DNA of 64,000 nucleotides from Streptosporangium canum (GTDB taxonomy: Bacteria; Actinomycetota; Actinomycetes; Streptosporangiales; Streptosporangiaceae): positions 1 through 64,000 of the forward strand of contig NZ_FOQY01000021.1 in the NCBI RefSeq assembly GCF_900113865.1, in the 5' to 3' direction. Positions within the stretch are counted from its first letter, which is position 1; the number at the start of each line of letters is the position of its first letter. The translations under genes and the position numbers were made by a program. Below are positions 28,925 through 38,081 of the stretch, in pieces. The notes below the pieces were generated by a model. That model was given only the letters and a program-made list of their open reading frames with translations. It was not told where the DNA came from and did no database searches.

Positions 28925-28945
28925 CATTGTAGTCGTTTCATTGTA
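28925..28945. promoter_or_regulatory. Candidate operator, repeated CATTGTA
   Basis: CATTGTA occurs at 28925-28931 and again at 28939-28945, 14 bases apart start to start. The first lies within the near-palindrome TACATTGTA. The site sits just before the DMT transporter start in an otherwise unusual AT-rich patch, where the divergent XRE-cupin regulator could bind. Inference only. Confidence 0.4.
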
Positions 28946-28962
28946 CTTTTGGGGGAGGTGTC

Positions 28963-29799
28963 GTGATCGCTCTGGTACTGGCTCTGGGCTGCTCGGTGGC
29001 CTATGGGTGCGCTGATTTCCTCGGCGGGCTGGGTGCCCGGAAGGCGCATGTGCTGCGCACGGTGATGATCGCGGCTCCGGCCAGTCTCGTGGTCGAGCTG
29101 CTGCTGTGGCCGCTGCTGGGCGCGTCCTTCAGCGCCGGGGCCATCGGCTGGGGCGCCGCCTCGGGTGTCGCTTCGGCGGCGGCGTTCGTGCTGCTCTACC
29201 GGACCCTGGCGATCGGCCCGATGAACGTCCTGTCGCCGGTCACCGCGCTGGTCTCGGCCGCGCTGCCGGTGAGCGTGGGCCTGTCGCGGGGCGAGCATCT
29301 GGCCGCCGCCGGGCTGATCGGGCTGCCCCTCGCGCTGGCGGCCGTGGTGCTGGTCAGCGCTGGACCCGGCGTGCGCTCAGCCCGGCCTTCGCGTACCGCG
29401 CTGCTGCTCGCGTTCGGCGCGGGCGCCGCGATCGCCCTCCAGCTCGTCTTCCTGCACCAGGCGCCGTCCGACAGCGGGGTCGCTCCGCTGATCGTGGGCC
29501 GGGCGGTCTCCTCGGCCGTCACCCTGACCGCGGCCGCCCTGATGTTCCGCAGGCTCGGTCCCGAACGCCCCGCGTACGCGATGTCGGCGGCCGCGGGTGC
29601 GCTGGACTCGGTGGCGAACCTGCTGTTCCTGCTCGCCGCCCGGAGTGGCGACCTGTCCGTCGTCGCGGTGATCACCGCCCTCTACCCGGCCGGAACGGTC
29701 CTGCTCGCCCGCAGCGTGCTGCACGAGCGCATCGGCCGCGGCCAGCTCGTCGGGCTGGGCGCCGCCGCCGTCGCCGTCAGCCTCCTCGCCCTTTCCTGA
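28963..29799 (+). CDS. DMT superfamily (EamA-type) transporter
   Basis: A 278-residue protein with ten predicted membrane segments in two EamA repeats, starting MIALVLALGCSVAYGCADF. Members export amino acids, amines or other metabolites; the substrate here is unknown. GTG 28963 lies 9 bases after GGGGGAGG. The gene probably forms a unit with the PaiB-like gene that begins 41 bases after its stop and is opposed by the XRE-cupin regulator. Confidence 0.87.
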   Translation: MIALVLALGCSVAYGCADFLGGLGARKAHVLRTVMIAAPASLVVELLLWPLLGASFSAGAIGWGAASGVASAAAFVLLYRTLAIGPMNVLSPVTALVSAALPVSVGLSRGEHLAAAGLIGLPLALAAVVLVSAGPGVRSARPSRTALLLAFGAGAAIALQLVFLHQAPSDSGVAPLIVGRAVSSAVTLTAAALMFRRLGPERPAYAMSAAAGALDSVANLLFLLAARSGDLSVVAVITALYPAGTVLLARSVLHERIGRGQLVGLGAAAVAVSLLALS

Positions 29800-29840
29800 C
29801 CCGAAGACCACAGCACGACACCCTCGCAAAGGAGTTCGAC

Positions 29841-30488
29841 ATGTTCATCCAGCCCTGGGACGCGAGCCTGGACGAGGCCGAATGGCAGGCCTGGATCGCC
29901 GAAGGCCACGACTTCGGGCAGCTCAGCGTGAACGGCCTGCCCGGCCGGCCGCCCGTCGTCGTGCCCACCCACTTCACCGGTGACGGACCCGATCTGCTGG
30001 TCCACCTGGCTCGGCCGAACCCGGTCTGGAAGGCGATCGACCAGGATCCGGACGTCGTCCTCACCGTCATCGGCGACTACGCGTTCATCCCCGGCCCGTG
30101 GCGCGCCCCGGCCGACGTTCCGCCACACGACGGGGTCCCGACCAGCTACTACGCGGCCGTGCAGTTCACCTGTCGCGCCCACGTCATCGACGACCCCGAG
30201 GCCAAGGCCGAACTGCTGCGCCGCCAGCTCGCGCACTTCCAGCCCGACGGCGACCACGCCGAAGTCACCGTCGGCCGGCCGCCCTACGGGCGGATGCTGG
30301 CGGGCATCCGGGGCCTACGCCTGCAGGTCACCGGAGTCGTCGCGAAGTTCAAGTACGACGACCACAAGCCCGTCGAGCACCGCGCGGCCGTCGCCGACCA
30401 CCTCACCGAACGCGGCCAGGGCCTCGACGCCTCGGCCGCGCACCAGCAGCGCCGGCGCCTGGACCGCATCGGCCCCTGGAAGTCCTGA
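29841..30488 (+). CDS. FMN-binding negative transcriptional regulator, PaiB family
   Basis: A 215-residue split-barrel FMN-binding protein. It starts MFIQPWDASLDEAEWQAW and contains the family core VVVPTHFTGDGPDLLVHLARPN and a YVQFTCRA-like strand (AVQFTCRAHVI). In Bacillus, PaiB works with the polyamine acetyltransferase PaiA. ATG 29841 has AAAGGAG at 29828-29834. The context (XRE-cupin regulator and DMT exporter) would suit an amine stress unit, but no acetyltransferase is adjacent. Confidence 0.86.
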   Translation: MFIQPWDASLDEAEWQAWIAEGHDFGQLSVNGLPGRPPVVVPTHFTGDGPDLLVHLARPNPVWKAIDQDPDVVLTVIGDYAFIPGPWRAPADVPPHDGVPTSYYAAVQFTCRAHVIDDPEAKAELLRRQLAHFQPDGDHAEVTVGRPPYGRMLAGIRGLRLQVTGVVAKFKYDDHKPVEHRAAVADHLTERGQGLDASAAHQQRRRLDRIGPWKS

Positions 30489-30644
30489 CCCCGCACCCGC
30501 CGCACCCGGCATGAGAAGCGTGACCGCCGTCGCCGCGGTTCCGGAGTGGCGGCTCGCGAACTCGGGCCGGCCGTACGACCCCGCACCGGCCGGGCGGCAC
30601 CCGGCCGGGGTCACCGGCGGCCGGCGCGCGCGATAATCGGTGCC

Positions 30645-33600
30645 ATGTGGGTCGGCGTGCTCGGCGCGATGGAGGTGCGGGACACCGCGGGCGACCCGAT
30701 CGCCGTCGGGGGCGCCCGGGTGCGGGCGCTGCTCGCGATGCTGGCGTTCGACGCCGGGCGGGTGGTCACCGCCGAACGGCTGATCGACGGCCTCTACGGC
30801 GAGGAACCGCCGGGCAACGCCGCCAACGCGCTCCAGTCCCAGGTCTCCCGGCTCCGCCGGCTGCTGGGGCGCAGCGGCGCGGTGGAGTTCCACCCGGCGG
30901 GCTACCGGCTGGCGGTGCGGCCGGAGGACGTCGACGCGCACCGGTTCGAGCGGCTGGCGCTGGAAGGGCGCCGGGCCCTGGCCGCCGGTGACCGGCCGCG
31001 CGCCGTCACGCTCCTGCGCGAGGCGCTGGCCCTCTGGCGTGGGCCGGCGCTGCCCGATGTGGGGGACGCGCCGTCCGTGCGCGCCCAGGCCGCACGCCTG
31101 GAGGAGATGCGCCTGGCGGTCGTCGAGGAACGCGTCGAGGCCGAGCTGGCGGCGGGCGCGCACCGGACGCTGGTGGCGGAGCTGCGGGACCTGGTGGCCG
31201 CGCACCCGCTCCGGGAGGGGCCGCGAGGGCAGCTCATCCGCGCGCTGTACGGCAGCGGGCGGCAGGCCGAGGCGCTGGCCGTCTACGAGGAGGCCCGGCG
31301 GACCCTCGCCGAGGAGCTCGGCACCGAGCCCACGGCCGAGCTGGCCGCGACGCATCTGGCCGTGCTGCGGGGCGACCCGCTTCCCGCCGTCCCGGCCGCT
31401 CCCCAGATCGACTCCCCGGCCGTACGGCAGGCGCTCACGGCCCAGCTCACCAGTTTCGTGGGACGGGATGGGGAGATGGCGCGGGTCGCCACGCTCCTGG
31501 AAGAGGGGCGCCTGGTCACCCTCACCGGGCCGGGGGGAGCGGGCAAGACCCGGCTGGCCGTGGAGGCGGCGGCGCGGCAGCCGGGTGAGGTCTACTTCGT
31601 CGACTTCGCGCCGCTGGGCGAGGGGGACGAGGTGCCCCAGGCGGTGTTCGGCGTGCTGGGGCTCCGTGAGGCCGGGCTCACCCCGGTGCCCGACCGGCCG
31701 CCGGCCGACTCCGTCGAACGGATGATCGCCGCGCTCGCCGGCCGGCGGGTCCTGCTCGTCTTCGACAACTGCGAGCACCTGGTGGAGGCCGCCGCCGGGC
31801 TGGCCGGGCGCCTGCTCGGGGCCTGTCCGCGGCTGCGGATCCTGGCCACCAGCCGAGAGGCGCTGGGCATCACCGGCGAGAGCCTGTGTCCGCTTCCCTC
31901 GCTCGCGGTGCCGCCTCCGGGCACGCCGGCGCCGCGGGCGCTCGGCTATCCGGCGGTCCGGCTCTTCGCGGACCGGGCGGTGGCCGTGCTTCCGGGATTC
32001 ACCATCGACGAGGCGAGCGTCGAGGACGTCCTGCGGATCTGCCGGGCCCTCGACGGGCAGCCGCTGGCGATCGAGCTGGCCGCGGCGCGGCTGCGGTCGC
32101 TGCCGGTGGCCGAGGTGGCCACCAGGCTGGCCGACAGGTTCCGGCTGCTGTCGCGCGGCAGCCGTACCGCGCAGCCGAGGCACCGCACGCTGCGCGCGGT
32201 GGTGGAGTGGAGCTGGGAGCTGCTCGACGAGACCGAGCGGACGCTGGCCCGGCGGCTGACGGTCTTCTCCGGAGGGGCCGGTCTGGAGGCGATCGCGGCG
32301 GTGTGCGGGCTGCCCGACGACGAGGTGGTCGAGCTGCTGACCGGGCTGGTGGACAAGTCCCTCATCGAGGTCTCCGGGGCCCGCTATCGCATGCTCAACA
32401 CGATCCGGGCGTTCTGCGCCGAGCGGCTGGCCGAGGCGGGGGAGGTGGAGCGGTTCCGGCGCTCGCACGCCGACCACTTCCTCGATCTGCTGCTGGCCGC
32501 CGAGCCGCGCCTGCTCACCGCCGACCAGTTGGAGTGGCTCGCGTCGCTGGACGCCGAGCGCGACAACCTGCACGTCGCGCTCCGCCGGGCGGCGGACACC
32601 CTCGACGTGGAGCGGGGGCTCCGGCTGCTCGCGCCCCTGACGATCTACTGGTGGCTGCGCGGGCTGCGCACCGAGGGGGCCACGCGTGCCCAGGAGCTCG
32701 TCAGGGCGATCGGTACGCGACCTCCGGGCGGGCTGGAGGAGGAGTACGCGCTGTGCGTCCTGAGCATCGCGTCGGGCGGATCCCACAGCGAGTTCGGCGT
32801 GCATCTGGAGAACGCCGTCGAGGCGATGGTCGGGAGCGAGCGGCCACCTCGGCGTCCCTTCCTCACCATGCTGTGGGGGATGGTGGCGGGGATCCCCGAC
32901 GAGGAGTCCCCCGGCGTCGCCGAGAGCCGGCGCAGGCTGCTGGGGGCCGATCCGTGGAGTCAGGCGCTCAACCTCGTCGGCGAGGGGCTCATGTCCCTGT
33001 ACGCCGGACGGCTGGACGAGGCCGAACGCGATCTGTCCGCCGGGCTGGCGGGCTTCCGCGCCATAGGGGAGCGGTGGGGGCTGGTGCTGACCCTGGGAGA
33101 GCTGGTCAAGATCGCCGAATGGCGGGGTGACTCCGCACGGGCCTCGGCGCTGTGCGACGAGGCCCTGGAGCTGGCACGCGAGCTCGGCGCGGACGAGGAC
33201 ATCGCCGAACGGCTGTGCCAGCGCGCGGGTGTGCGGGCGAGCATGGGCGACTTCGAGGGAGGGCGCCGCGACGCCGAGCGGGCGGCCGAGCTCGCCCGCC
33301 GGACGGGGGCGTCGGAGGTCCTCGCCAGGGCGGGCCAGATGCAGGGCCGCGTCGCCCGGCTACGGGGTGAGCCGGACGAGGCCCGGAGGCTGTCGGAGGC
33401 GGCGCTGGCCGTGTGCCCGGCCGGGTGGTTCGGCGCGGAGGAGAGCCGCACCCACATCATGATCGAGCTCGGTCTGACCGCGGAGGCCGGAGGCGACGCC
33501 CCCACGGCCCTGGCCTGGTACCGACGGGCGCTGGTCGCGGCGTCCGGGCAGCGCGACATGACCACGGCGGCGCTGGTGACCGAGGCGCTGTCCGGGGTCG

Positions 33601-33899
33601 CGCTGCTGGAGGGCGACGGTGAGCGGGCCGCCCTGCTGCTGGGCGCGGGTACGGCGGTACGCGGGACGGCGGTCGCCGGGGACGCCGACGTCGTCCGGCT
33701 GAGGGCCGCCGTGCGGGAGGCGCTCGGCGACGAGGGCTACGAGAAGGCCTACGAGCGGGGGGTGTCCCTGACCCGTGAGGAGGCGTTGGCGCTGGCCGGG
33801 GCTCCGGTGGACCGGCGGCCCTCCCCGTCTGTCCCGGGGACGGGCCCGTGGCCTCCGGCGGGCGCGGGCGGTCACGGGGCTCATCCGGATGTGCCGTAG
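30645..33899 (+). CDS. AfsR/SARP-like regulator with BTAD, NB-ARC ATPase and TPR-like repeats
   Basis: The 1084-residue product has an N-terminal winged-helix OmpR-type DNA-binding domain (about 10-90), a bacterial transcriptional activation domain (BTAD, about 95-240) with HPLREGPRGQLIRALY, an NTPase domain with P-loop GPGGAGKT near 293-300 and LLVFDNCEHL as Walker B, and a long helical repeat region (about 600-1060). Such regulators switch on secondary metabolism or stress genes after a signal received by the repeats. ATG 30645 is chosen over upstream in-frame codons that read through the PaiB 3' region. No biosynthetic cluster is adjacent. Its 3' end overlaps the convergent WYL gene by 19 bases. 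Confidence 0.9.
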   Translation: MWVGVLGAMEVRDTAGDPIAVGGARVRALLAMLAFDAGRVVTAERLIDGLYGEEPPGNAANALQSQVSRLRRLLGRSGAVEFHPAGYRLAVRPEDVDAHRFERLALEGRRALAAGDRPRAVTLLREALALWRGPALPDVGDAPSVRAQAARLEEMRLAVVEERVEAELAAGAHRTLVAELRDLVAAHPLREGPRGQLIRALYGSGRQAEALAVYEEARRTLAEELGTEPTAELAATHLAVLRGDPLPAVPAAPQIDSPAVRQALTAQLTSFVGRDGEMARVATLLEEGRLVTLTGPGGAGKTRLAVEAAARQPGEVYFVDFAPLGEGDEVPQAVFGVLGLREAGLTPVPDRPPADSVERMIAALAGRRVLLVFDNCEHLVEAAAGLAGRLLGACPRLRILATSREALGITGESLCPLPSLAVPPPGTPAPRALGYPAVRLFADRAVAVLPGFTIDEASVEDVLRICRALDGQPLAIELAAARLRSLPVAEVATRLADRFRLLSRGSRTAQPRHRTLRAVVEWSWELLDETERTLARRLTVFSGGAGLEAIAAVCGLPDDEVVELLTGLVDKSLIEVSGARYRMLNTIRAFCAERLAEAGEVERFRRSHADHFLDLLLAAEPRLLTADQLEWLASLDAERDNLHVALRRAADTLDVERGLRLLAPLTIYWWLRGLRTEGATRAQELVRAIGTRPPGGLEEEYALCVLSIASGGSHSEFGVHLENAVEAMVGSERPPRRPFLTMLWGMVAGIPDEESPGVAESRRRLLGADPWSQALNLVGEGLMSLYAGRLDEAERDLSAGLAGFRAIGERWGLVLTLGELVKIAEWRGDSARASALCDEALELARELGADEDIAERLCQRAGVRASMGDFEGGRRDAERAAELARRTGASEVLARAGQMQGRVARLRGEPDEARRLSEAALAVCPAGWFGAEESRTHIMIELGLTAEAGGDAPTALAWYRRALVAASGQRDMTTAALVTEALSGVALLEGDGERAALLLGAGTAVRGTAVAGDADVVRLRAAVREALGDEGYEKAYERGVSLTREEALALAGAPVDRRPSPSVPGTGPWPPAGAGGHGAHPDVP

Positions 33900-34861
33900 C
33901 GCCGGGCCAGGGATCCGGTGGTCTCCGCCATGAGGTCGCGCAGCTCGACGGGGGCGACGACCTCCAGGTCCAGGCCGAACCGCAGGAATTCGCTCAGGGC
34001 GTGCCGGTGCGACTCGATGGGGACCGTGACCTGAGTCCAGCCGTCCGGGCCGGGAGGCTCCGCGGTGGCCTCGGCCGCCCGGAGGAGGGCCGGACGGCCC
34101 ATGTCGGGCAGGCGCTCCATCCCGTCCGGCGAGAGCCGGATGACGGCCTCCCCCCGGTGGAGCCGGGCCTCGAACTCCTCCAGGGCGCCGTTCCAGTGGG
34201 CGGCGAGGTCGAAGTCCCCGGGCCGCTCGAAGGACTGCGGGAGCACGCGCAGCTCCAGGATCTGGGAGACCCGGTAGGTGCGGATGTCCTGGCCGCCGCG
34301 GGCGATGAGGTACCAGCGGCCCGCCTTGAGCACCAGCCCGTACGGATCCAGCGTGCGGACCACCTCCTGGGGGGCTTTCCAGCGGCGGTAGCGGATCTCC
34401 AGCCGGCGCTCCTCCCACACCGCCTCGGCGGCGGCCGCCAGGTGCGGGGTCTCGTCGGCGCCGTGGTACCAGGTGGGGGCGTCGAGGTGGAACCGCTCGC
34501 GGATCCGCCCGGCCCGGTCCCGGAGCTCGGCGGGGAGGGCGGCCATGAGTTTGAGCTGGGCCGTCGCCACCACCGCCCCCAGGCCCAGCTCGGCGGCGGG
34601 TCCCGGCATTCCCGCCAGGAACAGTGACTCCGCCTCGCCCGAGGTCAGGCCGGTGAGCCGGGTGCGGTAGCCGTCGAGCAGCCGGTAGCCGCCCGAGGGG
34701 CCGGCGTCGCCGTACAGGGGGACGTCGGCCGCGTGGAGCGCCTCCACGTCCCGGTAGACGGTCCGGACCGAGACCTCCAGCTCCGCCGCCAGCTCCTGGG
34801 CGGTCATCCTGCCCCGGGTCTGCAGCAGCATCAGGAGGGAGAGAAGCCGGCTCGCACGCAT
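33881..34861 (-). CDS. HTH-WYL domain transcriptional regulator
   Basis: A 326-residue regulator. An N-terminal winged helix-turn-helix (LLQTRGRMTAQELAAELEV, SVRTVYRDVEAL) is followed by a WYL domain with the GRWYLIARG motif and a C-terminal WCX extension. ATG 34861 (MRASRLL) is chosen; longer in-frame extensions cross the palindromic control region. It is divergent from the small gene at 34924, with a clear inverted repeat between them, so it probably controls that gene and itself. Confidence 0.92.
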   Translation of the reverse strand: MRASRLLSLLMLLQTRGRMTAQELAAELEVSVRTVYRDVEALHAADVPLYGDAGPSGGYRLLDGYRTRLTGLTSGEAESLFLAGMPGPAAELGLGAVVATAQLKLMAALPAELRDRAGRIRERFHLDAPTWYHGADETPHLAAAAEAVWEERRLEIRYRRWKAPQEVVRTLDPYGLVLKAGRWYLIARGGQDIRTYRVSQILELRVLPQSFERPGDFDLAAHWNGALEEFEARLHRGEAVIRLSPDGMERLPDMGRPALLRAAEATAEPPGPDGWTQVTVPIESHRHALSEFLRFGLDLEVVAPVELRDLMAETTGSLARRYGTSG

Positions 34862-34881
34862 ATCTGAATTATCCCGAAAAA

Positions 34882-34902
34882 CACTGACAATAGGTGTCAG
34901 TG
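34882..34902. promoter_or_regulatory. Palindromic operator between WYL gene and 34924
   Basis: CACTGACA, five bases, then TGTCAGTG: perfect 8-bp arms in a 62-bp divergent intergenic region. The adjacent WYL regulator is the obvious candidate to bind it. Confidence 0.75.
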
Positions 34903-34923
34903 ACCTCCGCCTAGCGTTCAGGC

Positions 34924-35373
34924 GTGAACAACTTCGACTTCCTCGTCGGCACCTGGACCGTGACCAACCGCCGGCTCGTCCGCCCCTTGACCGGTAGCAC
35001 CGAGTGGGACGAGTTCCCCGCCACATCCGTCGCCCGGCCCGTCTTCGGCGGCGCGGCCAACGTCGACGAGATCACCTTCCCGACCAAGGGGTTCTCCGGG
35101 TTCACCCTGCGGCTGTTCGACGTCGAGCGTGAGGAGTGGTCGCTCTACTGGGCCAGCAGCCGGACCGGCACCCTGTTCCCGCCGGTCGTGGGCCGTTTCG
35201 CCGACGGGCGCGGAGAGTTCTACGGCGACGACGACCACGAGGGCACCCCGGTCAGGGCCCGGTTCGTCTGGTCGGAGATCACGCCTGTCTCCGCACGCTG
35301 GGAGCAGGCCTTCTCCGTCGACGGCGAGAAGACCTGGGAGACCAACTGGATCATGGAGCTGGCCAGGGCGTAG
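34924..35373 (+). CDS. Small beta-rich protein of unknown function (DUF1579-like)
   Basis: A 149-residue soluble protein starting MNNFDFLVGTWTVTNRRL. The FDFLVGTW opening and alternating strand pattern resemble lipocalin/DUF1579-type proteins that bind small ligands, but the assignment is tentative. GTG 34924 lies 22 bases after the palindromic operator, so a very short leader is implied. Control by the divergent WYL regulator is likely. Confidence 0.7.
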   Translation: MNNFDFLVGTWTVTNRRLVRPLTGSTEWDEFPATSVARPVFGGAANVDEITFPTKGFSGFTLRLFDVEREEWSLYWASSRTGTLFPPVVGRFADGRGEFYGDDDHEGTPVRARFVWSEITPVSARWEQAFSVDGEKTWETNWIMELARA

Positions 35374-35383
35374 CCGGGGGGCC

Positions 35384-36724
35384 TCAGCGTGCGGTGTCCC
35401 TGCGCGGCCAGCCCTTGCCGACCAGCCGCCGGGTCCCGCGCGGGGTGCGCTCTCGCTGGTCGGTACGGAACCAGAGCTGCACACTGGCCCCGCCCAAGGA
35501 TGAGGAGTCGATCCGCAGCGTGCCGCCGGAGGACTCGGCGAGCTGGCGGGCGATGTCGAGGCCGAGCCCGGTGGACCCCGAGCCGCTGGCCCCGCGCCGC
35601 AGAGCCGTCTCGGGGTCGGGGATGCCCGGCCCCGCGTCGGCGATCAGCAGGCCCACCGTGCCGGAGCCCTGGTGCAGGGTCACCGTGAACGCCGTGCCCT
35701 CGGGGGTGTGCCGGAAGACGTTGCCGAGCAGCGCGTCCACCACGGCGCTGAGCTCGGAGGCCGCGACCGGGACCGGGACCGGATCCGACGCGCCGACCAG
35801 CTCACACGGGCGCCGCTGGTCCTCGGCCAGGGCGGACCAGAAGGCCAGCCGCTCGCGCAGCACGTGGGCGGCGTCGCAGGAGACGGACTTCGGGGCGCGG
35901 GAGGGTCGCCGGGCCGCCGCGATGATCTGGTCCACCTCGGACTCCAGGCGGGCCAGGGCCTGGCGGCTCTGCTCGGCCTCCGGGCCCAGGTTGTCCAGGC
36001 TGAGCCGGAGCGCGGTGAGCGGGGTGCGCAGCCGGTGCGACAGGTCGGCGGCCATCTCCCGCTCGGCGGCGAGGAGCTGGACGACCCTGTCGGCCATGGT
36101 GTTGAACGCCTCTCCGGCGGAGACCAGCTCGGGTGGTCCATCGGGCTCGATGCGGACGCTGAGATCTCCCGCGCCCAGGGCGCCGGCGGCCCGGCCGAGG
36201 CGCTGGGTCGAGCGCACCACCCGCACGCCCAGCCGGTCGGCGACCAGCACCGAACCGGCGACGAGCACCACCGCGACCCCGGTGAGCACCGCCCATGACT
36301 TGGTGACGCCCCGGGTGAGGTCCTGGGCGGGTACGAAGATCTCGATGACCACCGTCCGCCCGCCGTCCAGGACGACCGGGCGCAGCAGGAGATAGCCGGT
36401 CTCGGTCCTCCCGGTCACGGCCCGGCTCAGCCGGGAGGCCGTGGCCACGCTCTCGTCGGGCGCCCGTACGGTGCCCACCGAGCCGCCGTCCGGGAGGTGG
36501 ACCGCGATCCGGCCTTCCGCGCCGGTGCTGACCAGCGCGTGGGTCAGGCGGGCCGGATCCACGGTGATGGCCAGCACCGGGACCAGTGCCGACGCCTGCC
36601 GCTCGGCTTCGGCCATGGCCCGGCCGTGAGCGATCTCCTTGACGATGAGCCCGAGCGGGATCAGGAAGGCCAGAGCGATCATCGAGGCCCCGGCGACGGC
36701 GAGCAGGGCCAGGGTCCGCCTCAC
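35384..36724 (-). CDS. Sensor histidine kinase
   Basis: A 446-residue kinase with two membrane spans (about 8-27 and 143-163) around a short extracytoplasmic domain, a HAMP linker, a HisKA domain with the phosphorylated His in DLSHRLRTPLTALRL, and a HATPase domain with NVFRHTPEG (N box), DAGPGIPD (G1) and GSGSTGLGLDIA (G2). Its start overlaps the stop of the response regulator gene by four bases, so the two form a translationally coupled pair. The stimulus is unknown. Confidence 0.93.
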   Translation of the reverse strand: MRRTLALLAVAGASMIALAFLIPLGLIVKEIAHGRAMAEAERQASALVPVLAITVDPARLTHALVSTGAEGRIAVHLPDGGSVGTVRAPDESVATASRLSRAVTGRTETGYLLLRPVVLDGGRTVVIEIFVPAQDLTRGVTKSWAVLTGVAVVLVAGSVLVADRLGVRVVRSTQRLGRAAGALGAGDLSVRIEPDGPPELVSAGEAFNTMADRVVQLLAAEREMAADLSHRLRTPLTALRLSLDNLGPEAEQSRQALARLESEVDQIIAAARRPSRAPKSVSCDAAHVLRERLAFWSALAEDQRRPCELVGASDPVPVPVAASELSAVVDALLGNVFRHTPEGTAFTVTLHQGSGTVGLLIADAGPGIPDPETALRRGASGSGSTGLGLDIARQLAESSGGTLRIDSSSLGGASVQLWFRTDQRERTPRGTRRLVGKGWPRRDTAR

Positions 36725-37398
36725 AGGGGAGTGATCAACATGACGCCGACGCCGCGCACGGTGTGCAGGTAACGGGGGGCGGAGGCGCTCTCGCCGAGTT
36801 TACGCCGCAGCCACGACAGGTGGACGTCGATGGTCTGGTCGTCGCCGTAGGACTGCTGCCAGACCTCGGTGAGCAGTTCCTTGCGGGAGACGACCCGGTC
36901 GGCGCGGGCGGCGAGGTAGGCCAGCAGGTCGAACTCCCGCCGGGTCAGCGTGAGCGGCACGCCGTTCACGGTGGCCTCACGCCGGTTGAGGTCCACCGTG
37001 AGCCCGCTGATGCGTAGCACCGACGGCGGGGTCACGGCCCGGGCCCGGCGCAGCACGGCGTCCAGCCGGGCGTTCAGGTGGTCGCCGGAGAACGGCTTGA
37101 CCAGGTAGTCGTCCGCGCCGGCCTCCAGCAGGCGGACGATCTCGGCCTCGTTGTCCCGGGCGGTGGCCACGATGACCGGGACGCTGGAGATGCTGCGGAC
37201 CATCTTCAGGGCCTCGGATCCGTCCAGGTCGGGCAGGCCGAGGTCGAGGATCACCGCGTCCGGGGGATTCTGGGCGATCTCCCGCAACGCGTCGAGGGCA
37301 CGTCCCGCGCTGCGTACGGCGTGCTGGCGCCTGCTCAGTTCCTGGATGATCGCGGAGCGTACGTAATCGTCGTCTTCCACCACCAGAACCGTCGCCAT
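36721..37398 (-). CDS. OmpR-family response regulator
   Basis: A 225-residue regulator. The receiver domain has the acidic pair EDDD at 8-11 and the phospho-acceptor Asp52 in VILDLGLPDLDG; the C-terminal winged helix has TRREFDLLAYLAARADRVVSR. ATG 37398 (MATVLVVED) is chosen; an upstream in-frame start would add ten atypical residues. It is cotranscribed with the histidine kinase and divergent, by 50 bases, from a single-span secreted protein gene that may be its target. Confidence 0.93.
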   Translation of the reverse strand: MATVLVVEDDDYVRSAIIQELSRRQHAVRSAGRALDALREIAQNPPDAVILDLGLPDLDGSEALKMVRSISSVPVIVATARDNEAEIVRLLEAGADDYLVKPFSGDHLNARLDAVLRRARAVTPPSVLRISGLTVDLNRREATVNGVPLTLTRREFDLLAYLAARADRVVSRKELLTEVWQQSYGDDQTIDVHLSWLRRKLGESASAPRYLHTVRGVGVMLITPL

Positions 37399-37448
37399 GC
37401 GACGTAACCGTAGTGAACAAAGAGACATGTGAGGTAATAATTCACCGC

Positions 37449-38081
37449 ATGCGTCAAACGCTTGGTTTCATAGCGGTGTGGTGTGGAGCCACGGTTCTGG
37501 CGATCTCGGTCGCCTGGTTCGGCGTCAGCGACGTGTTGCACAGGGAGGTCTTCGACGACGCGAGGATCGAGCCGATCAACGCCGCCATCAGCCGGACAGG
37601 GGTCGCCTCGCCCCCCTCGGAGACGCCCACCGGGCCGGTGCCCGCCGTCGTCACGCCGACCGTCTCGGCGTCCCCGGACAGGCCCACCCCCACCCCTCGC
37701 GTCACCCGGGCCGAGCCCGTGCGGAGCAGCCCCCGGCCGAGGGCCACCCGCGCCCCGCGCGAGCCCGTCCACATCCCGGTGCGCTCGCAGGACCCGGCGA
37801 CCGCCGAACCGCGGCCGTTCACGACCGTTCCCGCGCCCGGCCCCTCCGCCGCGGCGCCCTCCGACGACAACGTCCGGGTCGTGAACGTCAAGGGCGGCTC
37901 GGTCTCGTTCGCCATAGGGGGCGGTGCGTGCCGCCTGGTCGCCGCCGCGCCCAACGCGGGGTTCGAGGCGAAGGTGGCCCAGGCTCCCGGCTGGATCCGG
38001 GTGGACCTGGTCCGGGACGAGCACGGCTCGGCGGTCTTCTGCGTCGGCGCGGAGAAGCGGACCGACACCTGGGAGTACTAA
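37449..38081 (+). CDS. Single-span exported protein with Pro/Thr-rich stalk
   Basis: A 210-residue protein with an N-terminal membrane segment (about 5-24) acting as signal anchor, a long Pro/Thr/Arg-rich stalk (about 55-140), and a small C-terminal domain with two cysteines (GGACRLVAA and AVFCVGAE) that could form a disulfide outside the cell. No family is recognised. ATG 37449 is preferred; GTG 37413 would add twelve polar residues. Close divergence from the response regulator gene hints at control by that two-component system. Confidence 0.68.
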   Translation: MRQTLGFIAVWCGATVLAISVAWFGVSDVLHREVFDDARIEPINAAISRTGVASPPSETPTGPVPAVVTPTVSASPDRPTPTPRVTRAEPVRSSPRPRATRAPREPVHIPVRSQDPATAEPRPFTTVPAPGPSAAAPSDDNVRVVNVKGGSVSFAIGGGACRLVAAAPNAGFEAKVAQAPGWIRVDLVRDEHGSAVFCVGAEKRTDTWEY

